The notes: a model not told the origin generated them from the letters alone. 16,074 bases of DNA from Synergistales bacterium (GCA_025997955.1 BNVH01000079.1:1-16074), one strand, 5' to 3'. Counted from the first letter of the stretch, positions 1 to 6,916 are shown. A program made the numbers and translations.

Positions 1-1
1 A

Positions 2-106
2 TGCGGATACGAGAGTAACGCCGACGTAAACGCGGCAAGAAATATTTTGGCGGCTGGGCAAGCCGTGTCTGTCTGTGGAGGATTGGGCGCAACAATACCC
101 GCCTGA
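2..106 (+). CDS. tnpB: TnpB RNA-guided endonuclease, C-terminal fragment (runs off the left edge)
   Basis: Reading from base 2 gives CGYESNADVNAARNILAAG followed by 15 more residues and a TGA. This is the typical TnpB C-terminus. The first Cys-Gly-Tyr is the end of the last CxxC pair of the zinc ribbon, and the Asp in NADVNAARN (codon 23-25) is the third RuvC catalytic acid. TnpB is an RNA-guided DNA nuclease that cuts at the donor site and helps IS200/IS605 elements persist. The visible part is intact and keeps the catalytic Asp, so nothing here argues for a nuclease-dead derivative. Most of the protein (about 350 residues in the family) lies outside the window. Confidence 0.85.
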   Translation, partial: CGYESNADVNAARNILAAGQAVSVCGGLGATIPA

Positions 107-187
107 GAAGCAGAAACCCGCCTGTGGCACACAGACCATCGTGTTGCCGATAGGAATCCCCTCACTTTAGGGAGGGGAGGATGTCAA
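60..187 (+). ncRNA. Probable 3' part of the TnpB guide RNA scaffold (omega/reRNA)
   Basis: In IS200/IS605 elements the guide RNA overlaps the 3' end of tnpB and runs to the right end of the element; its guide is the first 16-20 bases of flanking DNA. Here the stretch from the last tnpB codons through the terminal hairpin (157-178) to TCAA at 187 occupies that position. It contains pairable segments, for example CTGTG/CACAG within 70-140. The 5' limit is a guess from the family layout, and expression cannot be judged. The predicted guide would begin at 188. Confidence 0.45.
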
Positions 188-198
188 CAGAAGAGGTC

Positions 199-204
199 TA
201 TAAT
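199..204 (+). promoter_or_regulatory. Candidate -10 box (TATAAT) beside the IS boundary
   Basis: A perfect TATAAT lies 12 bases right of the inferred IS end and 55 bases upstream of the ATG at 259. A 17-base spacer would put the -35 box at 176-181, inside the IS hairpin, where the sequence does not resemble TTGACA. If this was the native promoter of the QueG-like gene, the insertion separated it from its -35 element. Evidence is one hexamer only. Confidence 0.3.
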
Positions 205-258
205 ATCAATTTATGTAGTGAGGCTTTTATCACTTTTATCAAAGGAAGGTGCGAGAGT

Positions 259-1242
259 ATGATAAACCTTTATTCAGAAGACGAAAACGCGATAGCCTTG
301 AAAATCGCTGACTACGCGGTTTCACTTGGTTTTGAAAAGTGCGGAATTATAAGCGTTGACGCCATGAAAGGATACGCCGACAAAATTGAAGAGCGCATCG
401 AACGTTTTCCCGAAACGGAGAAAATGCTGCGTTCGTTCACGCGCTTCGCTGACCTTCGAAAGGAGTTCCCCTGGGCCGAGTCAGTAGTTGTATGCTCGCG
501 GCGTGTGGGCGTCTACCGTGTCCCTGATAATCTGAACGGCGTTATCGGAAAACATTATCTGATGGACGCTCGGCGGGACAGGGCTGCGGAGGGCTATCAC
601 GCTAATGCCGCGCTCGAAAAATATATGGCTAAAGACCTTCAAATGCAAGTAGCGTCAAGCCATGATAGTGGAATAACGGCCTGCCGATGGGCGGCTATGT
701 CAGCTGGGATAGGCGTCATCCGCAAAAATAATTTTTTCTATGGAGACCACGGTTCTTATTACGCCATAACCGCTTTTTTGGTAGACCGCAAAATAGAACA
801 TATTTACGTTCCGACACACCGCCCGTGCCCCGACAACTGCAACCTCTGTATTAAAAACTGTCCCACCGGTTCGCTCGCGGAGCCTTACGCTATGCGCGCG
901 TTCACCTGCGCCTCGTTTTTGACAAACAAATGCCAAGATGAAGCGATGTTTGAGAACTTCGGCTCCAAACTCGGTCTTATGCTGTACGGCTGCGACGTAT
1001 GTCAGGACGTTTGCCCGTTTAACAAAGGAAAGTGGCTCGGCGACCGTGATTTCCCCGGGCTCGACGAACTGGCCGCCAACATGACGCCTGAGAAGATAAT
1101 TGCTATGGACGACGAATATTTAAGAAATGTCATCTCGCCCAAGTTTTGGTATATACAGCCGGACGACGTTTGGATGTGGAAGCGCAACGCCATGAACGCC
1201 ATACGAAATAATTTATCAAACTTAAAATTAAATAAAGATTAG
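259..1242 (+). CDS. QueG-like (epoxyqueuosine reductase-type) double 4Fe-4S protein
   Basis: The start at 259 was chosen because AAAGGAAGG (241-249) sits 9 bases upstream and the N-terminus then reads like the family. An in-frame ATG at 181 lies inside the IS right end and is rejected. The 327-residue protein has a first cluster motif C190-x3-C194-x2-C197-x3-C201-P, then C217 and C245-x2-C248-x3-C252-P, the QueG pattern of two ferredoxin-like clusters. The middle stretch HDSGITACRWAAMSAGIGVI with the following KN matches the QueG cobalamin-domain core (usually DSAPLLE-AGLGWIGKN), so D136 probably aligns with the family's catalytic acid. QueG reduces epoxyqueuosine to queuosine in tRNA, using cobalamin. 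The sequence is divergent (Arg-rich insert near ARRDR, one extra residue in the first Cys spacing), so a related cobalamin-dependent or plain Fe-S reductase is possible. No tRNA-queuosine genes are adjacent. Confidence 0.7.
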   Translation: MINLYSEDENAIALKIADYAVSLGFEKCGIISVDAMKGYADKIEERIERFPETEKMLRSFTRFADLRKEFPWAESVVVCSRRVGVYRVPDNLNGVIGKHYLMDARRDRAAEGYHANAALEKYMAKDLQMQVASSHDSGITACRWAAMSAGIGVIRKNNFFYGDHGSYYAITAFLVDRKIEHIYVPTHRPCPDNCNLCIKNCPTGSLAEPYAMRAFTCASFLTNKCQDEAMFENFGSKLGLMLYGCDVCQDVCPFNKGKWLGDRDFPGLDELAANMTPEKIIAMDDEYLRNVISPKFWYIQPDDVWMWKRNAMNAIRNNLSNLKLNKD

Positions 1243-1272
1243 TTGATGTTGAGCGCGCGTTTGTGCTACTAT
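1243..1272 (+). promoter_or_regulatory. Candidate sigma-70 promoter for the S8 protease
   Basis: TTGATG (1243-1248) and TACTAT (1267-1272) are separated by 18 bases and begin directly after the stop codon of the preceding gene. The protease ribosome site follows 25 bases downstream. The hexamers are good but the call is by eye. Confidence 0.45.
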
Positions 1273-1312
1273 GACTTTGGTTTTTATATTTTATTTAGGG
1301 AGAGAAGTAATA

Positions 1313-3184
1313 ATGAAAAATTGGAACCGAATAATTGCGTTTGTCATTGCGTTCGTCCTATGCGCGCTGTCCGTCCCATTGTCCTCGGACGCCAAGGCTG
1401 AGTATGTTGAAGGGGAGGCTCTCGTCGTTTTGCGCAACGCGACCGGATATAAACTGACGAAGTCGGCCTTGTCCACCGGCGTTGGGGCGAGCTACGTCCA
1501 AAGCGCGGCGAGCGCCGCCGGGGCGAAGCCTGCCGCCACATACCATTCTCTATCGGAGAGCGCGAACGAGATATTTGTGCACATGAAGTCCGACACAAAG
1601 ACTACGGCTGAGCTATTGGCCGAGCTAGAGAAAAACCCCGACGTCATATCCGCCGCGCCAAACTACCTCAAAAGAGTCGCCCTCACGCCCAACGACCCCG
1701 CATACAACGGGCGCTTCATCGGACATACCCTTGAAAATCCGACTCTTGAAGATCTTTGGGGCCTGAAGAAAATCGGCGCGGACAGCGCTTGGAACAGCAC
1801 GACGGGCAGCAGGGGCATATCCGTCGCCGTAATAGACACGGGCGTGGACTTGACGCACCCGGACTTCTTCGAGTACGACAGCAAAGGCGACCGCGTAGCG
1901 ACAAACTTGGACATCGCTCGCAAATACAACTCCATCGATAAAAATAATGACGTTACAGACGATGAAGGACACGGGACTCACGTCACAGGGACTATAGGAG
2001 CCGTTGGTAACAACGGTATCGGCGTAACGGGCGTGAACTGGAAAGTCAATGTAATTCCAATCAGGGCGGCTAATGAAGACGGTTTTCCAGACAGCGCGAT
2101 TATCGGCGCCATAGATTATGTCGTCGCCCTGCAGGTAAGCGGCAATCTTCGTATTTACGCCGTAAATATGTCCTATGGCGGCTATTCGGAAGTCGACCCG
2201 GAAACCGCCAAGACAACAGCCAATTACAAGGCGTACAAGATTCTAAACGACATGAACAAAACTCTCATGATAGTGGCGGCCGGCAACGATGGCATCGAAG
2301 TCGGCGTCCCCTACCCCAACGCCGAAGACGGTAAAAACTATTATGTCTACCCGGCGTCTTATATAGACCTTGATAACATGATTGTCGTAGGAGCTGTTGC
2401 CGAAAACGGTGAAAGAGGGTATGAAATCAGAGACGGGAAAAAAGAATATTTCAGCAACTTCAGCACTAAGTACGTGCACCTCGCCGCGCCAGGCGTGGGC
2501 ATCACCAGCACCGTGCCGGTGACTGTTGGCAGTGTTGTCTCCCGAGACCCTGTCTTAGGCAATGTACTCGTCTCCGCGGATGTCTATTACGACTCGTGGC
2601 CCGGCACATCCATGGCGGCGCCTCACGTGACTGGCGCTGTTGCGTTGCTTGCGGCCCGCAACAAAGACCTCACGACCACACAGCTAAAAGAGCTCCTGTT
2701 CAACAACGCCACTCAACCGACAAACACCACGGCTTTTACCAAATACGGCTTCATGAACTTGGGCTCCGCCATGTATAACGTCGATCGTATGCCCACTATT
2801 ACGCTGCAGAGCGTTTCCCTCACTCCCAAATCTGTCACTCTCAACGTCTACGGAACTTCCAACTTGAATCTCACCATAACCCCGGCTGACGCGACTGGCG
2901 TAGATGTCTTTTGGGACACCAGCAACCGTGACGTCGCGCGTGTTGAGAATGGCAAAGTCACGGGCATGTCACTCGGGACAGCCACAATAACGGCTACGGT
3001 CATTCAGGGCGCGAGAATCCTCAACGCCAAGACGGACGTATCAGTGGTTAGCAGAGTTCCCGACCCCGACCCATACCCGGATGGTCGGCCCAAATCCTCC
3101 GGCGGCGGCGGATGCGAAGTCGGCGTTGGTTTCGCGGCCTTGGCGCTTTCGGCTATGGCGTTCTACAAAAAACGCGGCAAATAA
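1313..3184 (+). CDS. Secreted subtilisin-like S8 serine protease with BIG2 domain and Synergist-CTERM tail
   Basis: The start at 1313 follows AGGGAG (1297-1302) and gives a proper signal peptide (residues 1 to about 29, ending AKA-E); an upstream in-frame ATG at 1271 would place residues before it. The mature part of this 623-residue protein begins with a propeptide-like region (about 30-125). The catalytic domain follows, with D175 in AVIDTGVD, H220 in GHGTHVTG, oxyanion N325 in VAAGND and S433 in GTSMAAPHV, so all catalytic residues are present. Residues about 495-590 resemble a BIG2 immunoglobulin-like domain (VSLTPKSVTLNVYG, then GKVTGMSLGTATITAT). The last 29 residues are SSGGGGC (C601), a hydrophobic stretch and KKRGK, matching the Synergist-CTERM sorting signal. 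It probably acts at the cell surface, degrading extracellular protein or peptides. Substrate unknown. Confidence 0.93.
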   Translation: MKNWNRIIAFVIAFVLCALSVPLSSDAKAEYVEGEALVVLRNATGYKLTKSALSTGVGASYVQSAASAAGAKPAATYHSLSESANEIFVHMKSDTKTTAELLAELEKNPDVISAAPNYLKRVALTPNDPAYNGRFIGHTLENPTLEDLWGLKKIGADSAWNSTTGSRGISVAVIDTGVDLTHPDFFEYDSKGDRVATNLDIARKYNSIDKNNDVTDDEGHGTHVTGTIGAVGNNGIGVTGVNWKVNVIPIRAANEDGFPDSAIIGAIDYVVALQVSGNLRIYAVNMSYGGYSEVDPETAKTTANYKAYKILNDMNKTLMIVAAGNDGIEVGVPYPNAEDGKNYYVYPASYIDLDNMIVVGAVAENGERGYEIRDGKKEYFSNFSTKYVHLAAPGVGITSTVPVTVGSVVSRDPVLGNVLVSADVYYDSWPGTSMAAPHVTGAVALLAARNKDLTTTQLKELLFNNATQPTNTTAFTKYGFMNLGSAMYNVDRMPTITLQSVSLTPKSVTLNVYGTSNLNLTITPADATGVDVFWDTSNRDVARVENGKVTGMSLGTATITATVIQGARILNAKTDVSVVSRVPDPDPYPDGRPKSSGGGGCEVGVGFAALALSAMAFYKKRGK

Positions 3185-3254
3185 ATCCACGCGAAATTCA
3201 TAAAATTATCATACGAGTCCGCTGAAAATAGGCTTCTCAAAGGGGTTGAAAAAC

Positions 3255-3989
3255 ATGAAGGCCGCGAGAACAATGCAGAAGTTTGGCGCCACCAAAAGAA
3301 TCGACGCGATAAAAGACATCGGCAAAGCCGGCGCCGTCAAGTCAAAGGCCGCTATAAAAAGCGTAAAGCGCATCGGCAAAGACATGAAGGCCAAGGCGAA
3401 AGCCGGGGTCAAAGCCAGGGTGAAGGTCTTTAATCTGCCCAATATACTCAGTTTGGCGCGAGTGTTTTTAGCCCCTCTTGTGTTGCTGGCTCTATCCCTT
3501 AGAATAAAAGGACACGTCCCTTTTTTCGACAGTTTCGGATATGGCGGCACGACATGGGGAGACGTTTTGGCCGGCGGCGTCTTCATTGTCGCGGCGTTGA
3601 CGGATTCGCTTGACGGATATATAGCGCGTAAGCACAATATGGTGACGACGCTCGGCAAGTTCATAGATCCCTTGGCTGACAAAGTGTTGGTTATAGCCGC
3701 TATGATAGCCTTGCTCGATCTGCACAGAATACCGTCCTGGATAGTGTTTATCATAATCACAAGAGAGTTGGTCGTGACAGGCCTCAGGCTTGTGGCGGCC
3801 TCTGAGGGTATAGTCATAGCGGCGTCGCGCGGCGGCAAACTCAAGACCGTCCTGCAAATCATAGCTCTATCGTTCCTTATGCTGAATTTGCCGGGCGGCA
3901 TGGCGCTGATGTGGGCTGCCATGTTTATGACGGTATGGTCAGGTATGGAATATCTGACGAAAGGCGCTGGGCTTCTGGTCGGAAAATAA
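3255..3989 (+). CDS. pgsA: CDP-diacylglycerol--glycerol-3-phosphate 3-phosphatidyltransferase
   Basis: Makes phosphatidylglycerol phosphate from CDP-diacylglycerol and glycerol 3-phosphate in the cytoplasmic membrane, the committed step to phosphatidylglycerol. The CDP-alcohol phosphatidyltransferase signature is complete: D117-x2-D120-G-x2-A124-R-x8-G134-x3-D138-x3-D142. Hydrophobic segments surround it. ATG at 3255 was chosen because AAAGGGG (3239-3245) is 9 bases upstream; TTG at 3246 is in frame but too close. The usual family N-terminus (NLPNILSLARVFLAPL) begins only at residue 60. The 59 residues before it are an extension rich in Lys and Ala (15 Lys, 4 Arg, 3 Asp). The stop overlaps the next ATG (TAATG at 3987-3991), so the two genes are probably translationally coupled. 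The long downstream-start alternatives lack a ribosome site. Confidence 0.9.
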   Translation: MKAARTMQKFGATKRIDAIKDIGKAGAVKSKAAIKSVKRIGKDMKAKAKAGVKARVKVFNLPNILSLARVFLAPLVLLALSLRIKGHVPFFDSFGYGGTTWGDVLAGGVFIVAALTDSLDGYIARKHNMVTTLGKFIDPLADKVLVIAAMIALLDLHRIPSWIVFIIITRELVVTGLRLVAASEGIVIAASRGGKLKTVLQIIALSFLMLNLPGGMALMWAAMFMTVWSGMEYLTKGAGLLVGK

Positions 3990-4275
3990 TGCCCTACACG
4001 TACATTGTGCTATGCCGTGATGGGACGCTTTACGCCGGATGGACGGACGCGACCTCAAAAAAAGAATATCCGCGCACAGTGACGGGCGGGGCGCTAAATA
4101 CACAAAGAGCCGGCGTCCCGTGACGCTTGTCTACAGCGAGGAGTTCTCATCTAAGAGCGACGCTATGAGGCATGAGGCCGCCATCAAAAAGTTGCCGCGT
4201 CTTGCAAAACTGAAACTGACGCGCGAACATAACGTAACAATCCCGCTCAAGAATAGCGAAAACACGAGGTGCTGA
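3989..4275 (+). pseudogene. GIY-YIG endonuclease-like protein, frameshifted at an A7 run
   Basis: The ATG at 3989 overlaps the pgsA stop. Frame one gives MPYTYIVLCRDGTLYAGWTD, the GIY-YIG core of small UvrC-N-terminus-like (YhbQ/UPF0213-type) proteins, but then runs out of the family and stops at 4121-4123. The continuation lies in the -1 frame: KKRISAHSDGRGAKYT, then RRPVTLVYSEEF, then EAAIKKL, ending at 4275. The two halves join at the A7 run 4057-4063. Adding one A, or slipping back one base there, restores a protein of about 95 residues, the usual length. The run reads TCA AAA AAA G in the first frame, so it contains a canonical A-AAA-AAA slippery heptamer. Options are a sequencing error, a disabled gene, phase switching or recoding. 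Function of the family is poorly known; nuclease activity is inferred from the fold. Confidence 0.85.
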
Positions 4276-4277
4276 AA

Positions 4278-5687
4278 ATGTCCGAACGCAATATATACGG
4301 GGTCATCTTGGCCGGGGGGAGCGGCACGCGCCTTTGGCCGAAAAGCCGCGCGGAGCTGCCCAAGCAGTTTTTGTCACTTACGGGTAAGAACACAATGTTA
4401 CAGGATACCGTGCTGCGGATGATGTCAGTCATGCCGGAAGAAAATATCCGAGTCGTCGCCGACGCCAAATGGAAGTCCTTGGTTGATTATCAAGCGCGCG
4501 AGGTAAGCGGTGTTTTGGAGGATTTTTTGATAAAAGAGCCCTGCGCGCGCAACACGGCGCCGGCTATCCTGCTTGCTTGCGCGTCTTTGCTTAAAGAGGG
4601 CGCGTTGCCTAGCGATATTGTCATAGTCACGCCGAGCGACCATCTCGTAAAAGATGTGGCGTCTTTCAAAGACGCGCTGACGCAGGCGGTCGTCGCGGCG
4701 TCTTTGGACTACATAGTGACGCTTGGCATAACACCCACTCACCCCGAAACTGGATACGGCTACATAAAGCGCGCGCGAGGTGAGCGACTTAAAGAAACGG
4801 CCGCCTTTGAAGTCGAGTGTTTTGTCGAAAAACCGGACGGAGCGAAAGCCGAGGAATATATAAAAAGCGGGGAGTATTTTTGGAACGGCGGGCTTTTTGT
4901 CTTTACGCTCAGAGCATTGGAGAGGGAGCTCGAAAAAACGTCGCCGCTTCTTTTCGACGCGGCAAAAGGCGGATACGATAGCCTGTCCGCGCGGTTTGAG
5001 TCGCTCCTTTCCGTTTCCTTTGACTACGCCGTGATGGAAAAAGCCTCGCGCGTCGCGATGGTTGAGCTTGACGCGGGTTGGTCTGACGTGGGCTCATGGG
5101 ATTCGCTCCGCGACATTTTGGATAAAGACGAACTGGGCAACGCGTTTTTAGGCGACGTCCTGTCGCTTGACTCCTCGGACTGCTTTGTGGAAAGCCCAGG
5201 TCGCCTTACGGCCATATCTGGCGTGGAGGGACTGATTGTGGTGGACTCGCCCGACGCGCTTTTTATCACAAAGAGCGGTTCGTCCCAGGACGTGCGCGAC
5301 ATAGTGGAAAGACTTAAAAAGGACGGCCGCAAAGAGGCGACGCAGGCCACGGAAAACGCCCGTCCCTGGGGGCTTTACAAGATAATCTGCGAGTCGGACC
5401 GCTTTAAAATCAAGCGCATAGTGATAACGCCGGGCAAGCGGCTCAGTATGCAGTACCACTGTCACAGACTCGAACATTGGGTAGTGGTTCGCGGTACCGC
5501 GCTCGTGACCATAGATGACAAAGAGAGTTTTATCCATGAGGGCGAGAGCGTTTTTATTCCGAAAAACGCGGCGCACCGCCTCGAAAACCCCGGCAAGATA
5601 GACCTTGAAATAGTCGAGGTGCAAAGCGGAGAGTACCTCGGCGAGGACGACATCGTTCGCCTCGCGGACGACTTCGCGCGGACGTAA
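4278..5687 (+). CDS. manC: Bifunctional mannose-1-phosphate guanylyltransferase / mannose-6-phosphate isomerase
   Basis: Makes GDP-mannose from mannose 1-phosphate and GTP for surface polysaccharide, and in the two-domain form also interconverts fructose 6-phosphate and mannose 6-phosphate. The N-terminal nucleotidyltransferase has the signature AGGSGTRLWPKSRAELPKQF (residues 12-31), FVEKP (182-186) and WNGGLFVF. The C-terminal cupin starts at R362-P-W-G and keeps the metal-site pattern Q392-x-H394-x-H396-R-x-E399-H400-W, then GTA and HRLENPG. The length of 469 residues is normal for AlgA/ManC/XanB. ATG at 4278 is preceded by GAGGTG (4266-4271), only 2 bases after the stop of the GIY-YIG gene, so it probably belongs to the pgsA transcript. 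No mannose-using transferase is nearby. Confidence 0.95.
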   Translation: MSERNIYGVILAGGSGTRLWPKSRAELPKQFLSLTGKNTMLQDTVLRMMSVMPEENIRVVADAKWKSLVDYQAREVSGVLEDFLIKEPCARNTAPAILLACASLLKEGALPSDIVIVTPSDHLVKDVASFKDALTQAVVAASLDYIVTLGITPTHPETGYGYIKRARGERLKETAAFEVECFVEKPDGAKAEEYIKSGEYFWNGGLFVFTLRALERELEKTSPLLFDAAKGGYDSLSARFESLLSVSFDYAVMEKASRVAMVELDAGWSDVGSWDSLRDILDKDELGNAFLGDVLSLDSSDCFVESPGRLTAISGVEGLIVVDSPDALFITKSGSSQDVRDIVERLKKDGRKEATQATENARPWGLYKIICESDRFKIKRIVITPGKRLSMQYHCHRLEHWVVVRGTALVTIDDKESFIHEGESVFIPKNAAHRLENPGKIDLEIVEVQSGEYLGEDDIVRLADDFART

Positions 5688-5731
5688 AGCTACGAACGGC
5701 AAGGGCGGCATATCTGGTCAGTCTCTTGTTG

Positions 5732-5740
5732 TGGTACAAT
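5732..5740 (+). promoter_or_regulatory. Candidate extended -10 promoter for the OmpH/Skp gene
   Basis: TGG followed by TACAAT (5735-5740) forms an extended -10 element in the 113-base gap before the gene. No convincing -35 box lies 16-18 bases upstream. The ribosome site GGGAGG (5786-5791) is 9 bases before the ATG. Confidence 0.4.
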
Positions 5741-5800
5741 AGGCGTTAATGTTTTGGAATTTTATCTATATATTTTTTTGATTTTGGGAGGCGTTGTTTT

Positions 5801-6259
5801 ATGAAGAAAATTTTGAGTTTTGGCGCGCTGATTGTTTTGGTTGTGCTTTGCATGGGTGTCGCGGCCGAGGCCGCGGCGGCTAAAGCTGCGGCTGAGGCCG
5901 AGAACGTTATCGGAGTTATCGAATCTCAGGCGATTATATCTAAGCACCCTGGTTATGAGAACGCTACAAAGAATCTTCAGCAGATATTAAAACAAAAGGA
6001 CAGCGAACTCAGATCTGCCGTTGACAAGGAGACCGACAACGCAAAAAAGGCGCAGCTCGCTCAGGCCAAGCGCATAGAGATGGCGCGCGAGGAGCAGCGC
6101 CTGATGGAGCCAATCCTCAAGGACTGCCAAGAGGCCGTGCGTATCGTGGCGAAGAACAAAAAAATCACCATAGTTCTCGAAAAAACATACGTTTTTTTTG
6201 GGGGGATAGACATGACTGAGGATGTCGTCCAGCAGGTAAAGGTGTCCAAAACCAAATAA
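5801..6259 (+). CDS. OmpH/Skp family periplasmic chaperone
   Basis: Skp-type chaperones hold unfolded outer-membrane proteins in the periplasm. The 152-residue protein starts with a signal peptide (MKKILSFGALIVLVVLCMG, cleavage probably in the following Ala-rich stretch near residue 22-30). VIGVIESQAIISKHPGYENA is the family's N-terminal strand and helix. A charged, Lys/Glu/Gln-rich coiled-coil region (about 55-110) follows. The end VAKNKKITIVLEKTYVFFGG with DMTEDVVQQV is the conserved OmpH C-terminal strand motif. Its presence supports an outer membrane. The gene is flanked by its own likely promoter and a strong terminator, so it is probably a single-gene unit. The partner bamA or lpx genes often found beside skp are not here. 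Confidence 0.88.
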   Translation: MKKILSFGALIVLVVLCMGVAAEAAAAKAAAEAENVIGVIESQAIISKHPGYENATKNLQQILKQKDSELRSAVDKETDNAKKAQLAQAKRIEMAREEQRLMEPILKDCQEAVRIVAKNKKITIVLEKTYVFFGGIDMTEDVVQQVKVSKTK

Positions 6260-6273
6260 CACCTTGAGAAGAG

Positions 6274-6299
6274 GCCGTGCTGACAAGCGCGGCTTTTTT
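6274..6299 (+). terminator. Intrinsic terminator after the OmpH/Skp gene
   Basis: GCCGTGCT (6274-6281) pairs with AGCGCGGC (6286-6293), 8 pairs including one G-T, with loop GACA, followed directly by six T (6294-6299). It lies 14 bases past the stop codon. Confidence 0.9.
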
Positions 6300-6327
6300 A
6301 GTGTTTATTTTTAGGGGGGCTTAATCT

Positions 6328-6360
6328 ATGCATCAACCTATGCATCAACTTATGCATCAA
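6328..6360 (+). repeat. Triplicated 12-base repeat carrying three in-frame start codons
   Basis: Three copies of ATGCATCAA-NNN lie head to tail: ATGCATCAACCT, ATGCATCAACTT and ATGCATCAAGCG (the third differing after base 9). Being multiples of three they keep frame and supply ATG codons at 6328, 6340 and 6352 at the start of the Nim-like gene. Confidence 0.9.
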
Positions 6361-6831
6361 GCGCGCGAAATGAGACGCAAGGACAAAGAGGTTACGGATG
6401 TAAAATGGATGGAAGACGTTCTGAGACAGGCTAATTTTTTGCACTTAGGCCTATCAGGGGATGACGGTTGGCCTTACGTCGTGCCGGTGTGTTACGGCTA
6501 CAAAGATATGACTCTCTATTTTCACGGCGCCCTTGAGGGTATGAAGCGGGACATCCTCTTGGCCAATCAGAGGGCGTGCTTTCAGGTGACCGTGGACGCG
6601 GAGGTGATAAGGAGCGATACCGCGCAGTCTTTCAGTATGTATTTCAAGAGCGTCACGGGCTTCGGCTTTGTTAAAACGTTAGAGGACATAGACGAAAAAA
6701 CCGACGCGCTGAACATCCTCATGGATCAGTACAGCGGCCCTCACGTCAATCTTCGCGAACTCAAAATGCCCGTATGGGTGGCTCGTCTTGACATTGAGTC
6801 CATGACCGGCAAGGCCAAGGTCAAAAAATAA
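6328..6831 (+). CDS. Pyridoxamine 5'-phosphate oxidase-fold (NimA-like) flavin-binding protein
   Basis: Proteins of this split-barrel family bind FMN; members named NimA reduce 5-nitroimidazoles in anaerobes, others have unknown substrates. After the repeat-encoded start MHQPMHQLMHQ the protein reads MRRKDKEVTDVKWMEDVL, then a strand with HLGLSGDDGWPYVVPVCYGY, LYFHGALEGMKRDIL and ACFQVTVDAEV, the usual order in this family, for 167 residues in total. The family normally begins at about the MRRKD position (ATG at 6370), so the first 14 residues may be a recent addition. The ribosome site GGGGGG (6314-6319) fits the ATG at 6328 best, at 8 bases. The gene follows the terminator at 6299. Substrate cannot be assigned. 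Confidence 0.85.
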   Translation: MHQPMHQLMHQAREMRRKDKEVTDVKWMEDVLRQANFLHLGLSGDDGWPYVVPVCYGYKDMTLYFHGALEGMKRDILLANQRACFQVTVDAEVIRSDTAQSFSMYFKSVTGFGFVKTLEDIDEKTDALNILMDQYSGPHVNLRELKMPVWVARLDIESMTGKAKVKK

Positions 6832-6916
6832 AAATTCGCGCTAAACTGACAAGAGTATGTTAAATTCAAATAGCGCGCGTAAAAATCGTAATAAAACCAT
6901 CGGGGATGTGTGAATA

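Larger units (their letters stand above)
1..187 (+). mobile_element. Right end of an IS200/IS605-family (TnpB-type) insertion sequence
   Basis: The left part of the element lies outside the window. Visible are the 3' end of tnpB (stop at 104-106), about 50 bases of non-coding tail, and a terminal hairpin. In the hairpin TCCCCTC (157-163) pairs with GAGGGGA (172-178) around the loop ACTTTAGG. It is followed by GGATGTCAA ending at 187. A GC-rich terminal hairpin followed by TCAA is the usual right-end layout of IS605-group elements, which move as single strands and leave no target duplication. The last base of TCAA is therefore inferred to be the element boundary. Whether tnpA or a left end exists cannot be seen. 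Confidence 0.8.

Noticed and set aside
181..258. In-frame N-terminal extension of the QueG-like protein starting at ATG 181
   Set aside because: The ATG is part of the IS right end (GGATGTCAA). The start at 259 has a ribosome site and a family-like N-terminus.
3185..3254. Terminator or promoter between the protease and pgsA
   Set aside because: The 70-base gap shows no stem with a T tract and no convincing promoter pair.
3209..3922. 237-codon open frame antisense to pgsA
   Set aside because: Shadow of pgsA; the sense strand carries the full catalytic motif.
6837..6877. Inverted repeat CGCGCTA ... TAGCGCG upstream of the MATE gene as an operator
   Set aside because: Only 7 bp with a 27-base gap, and no regulator gene nearby; not above chance.
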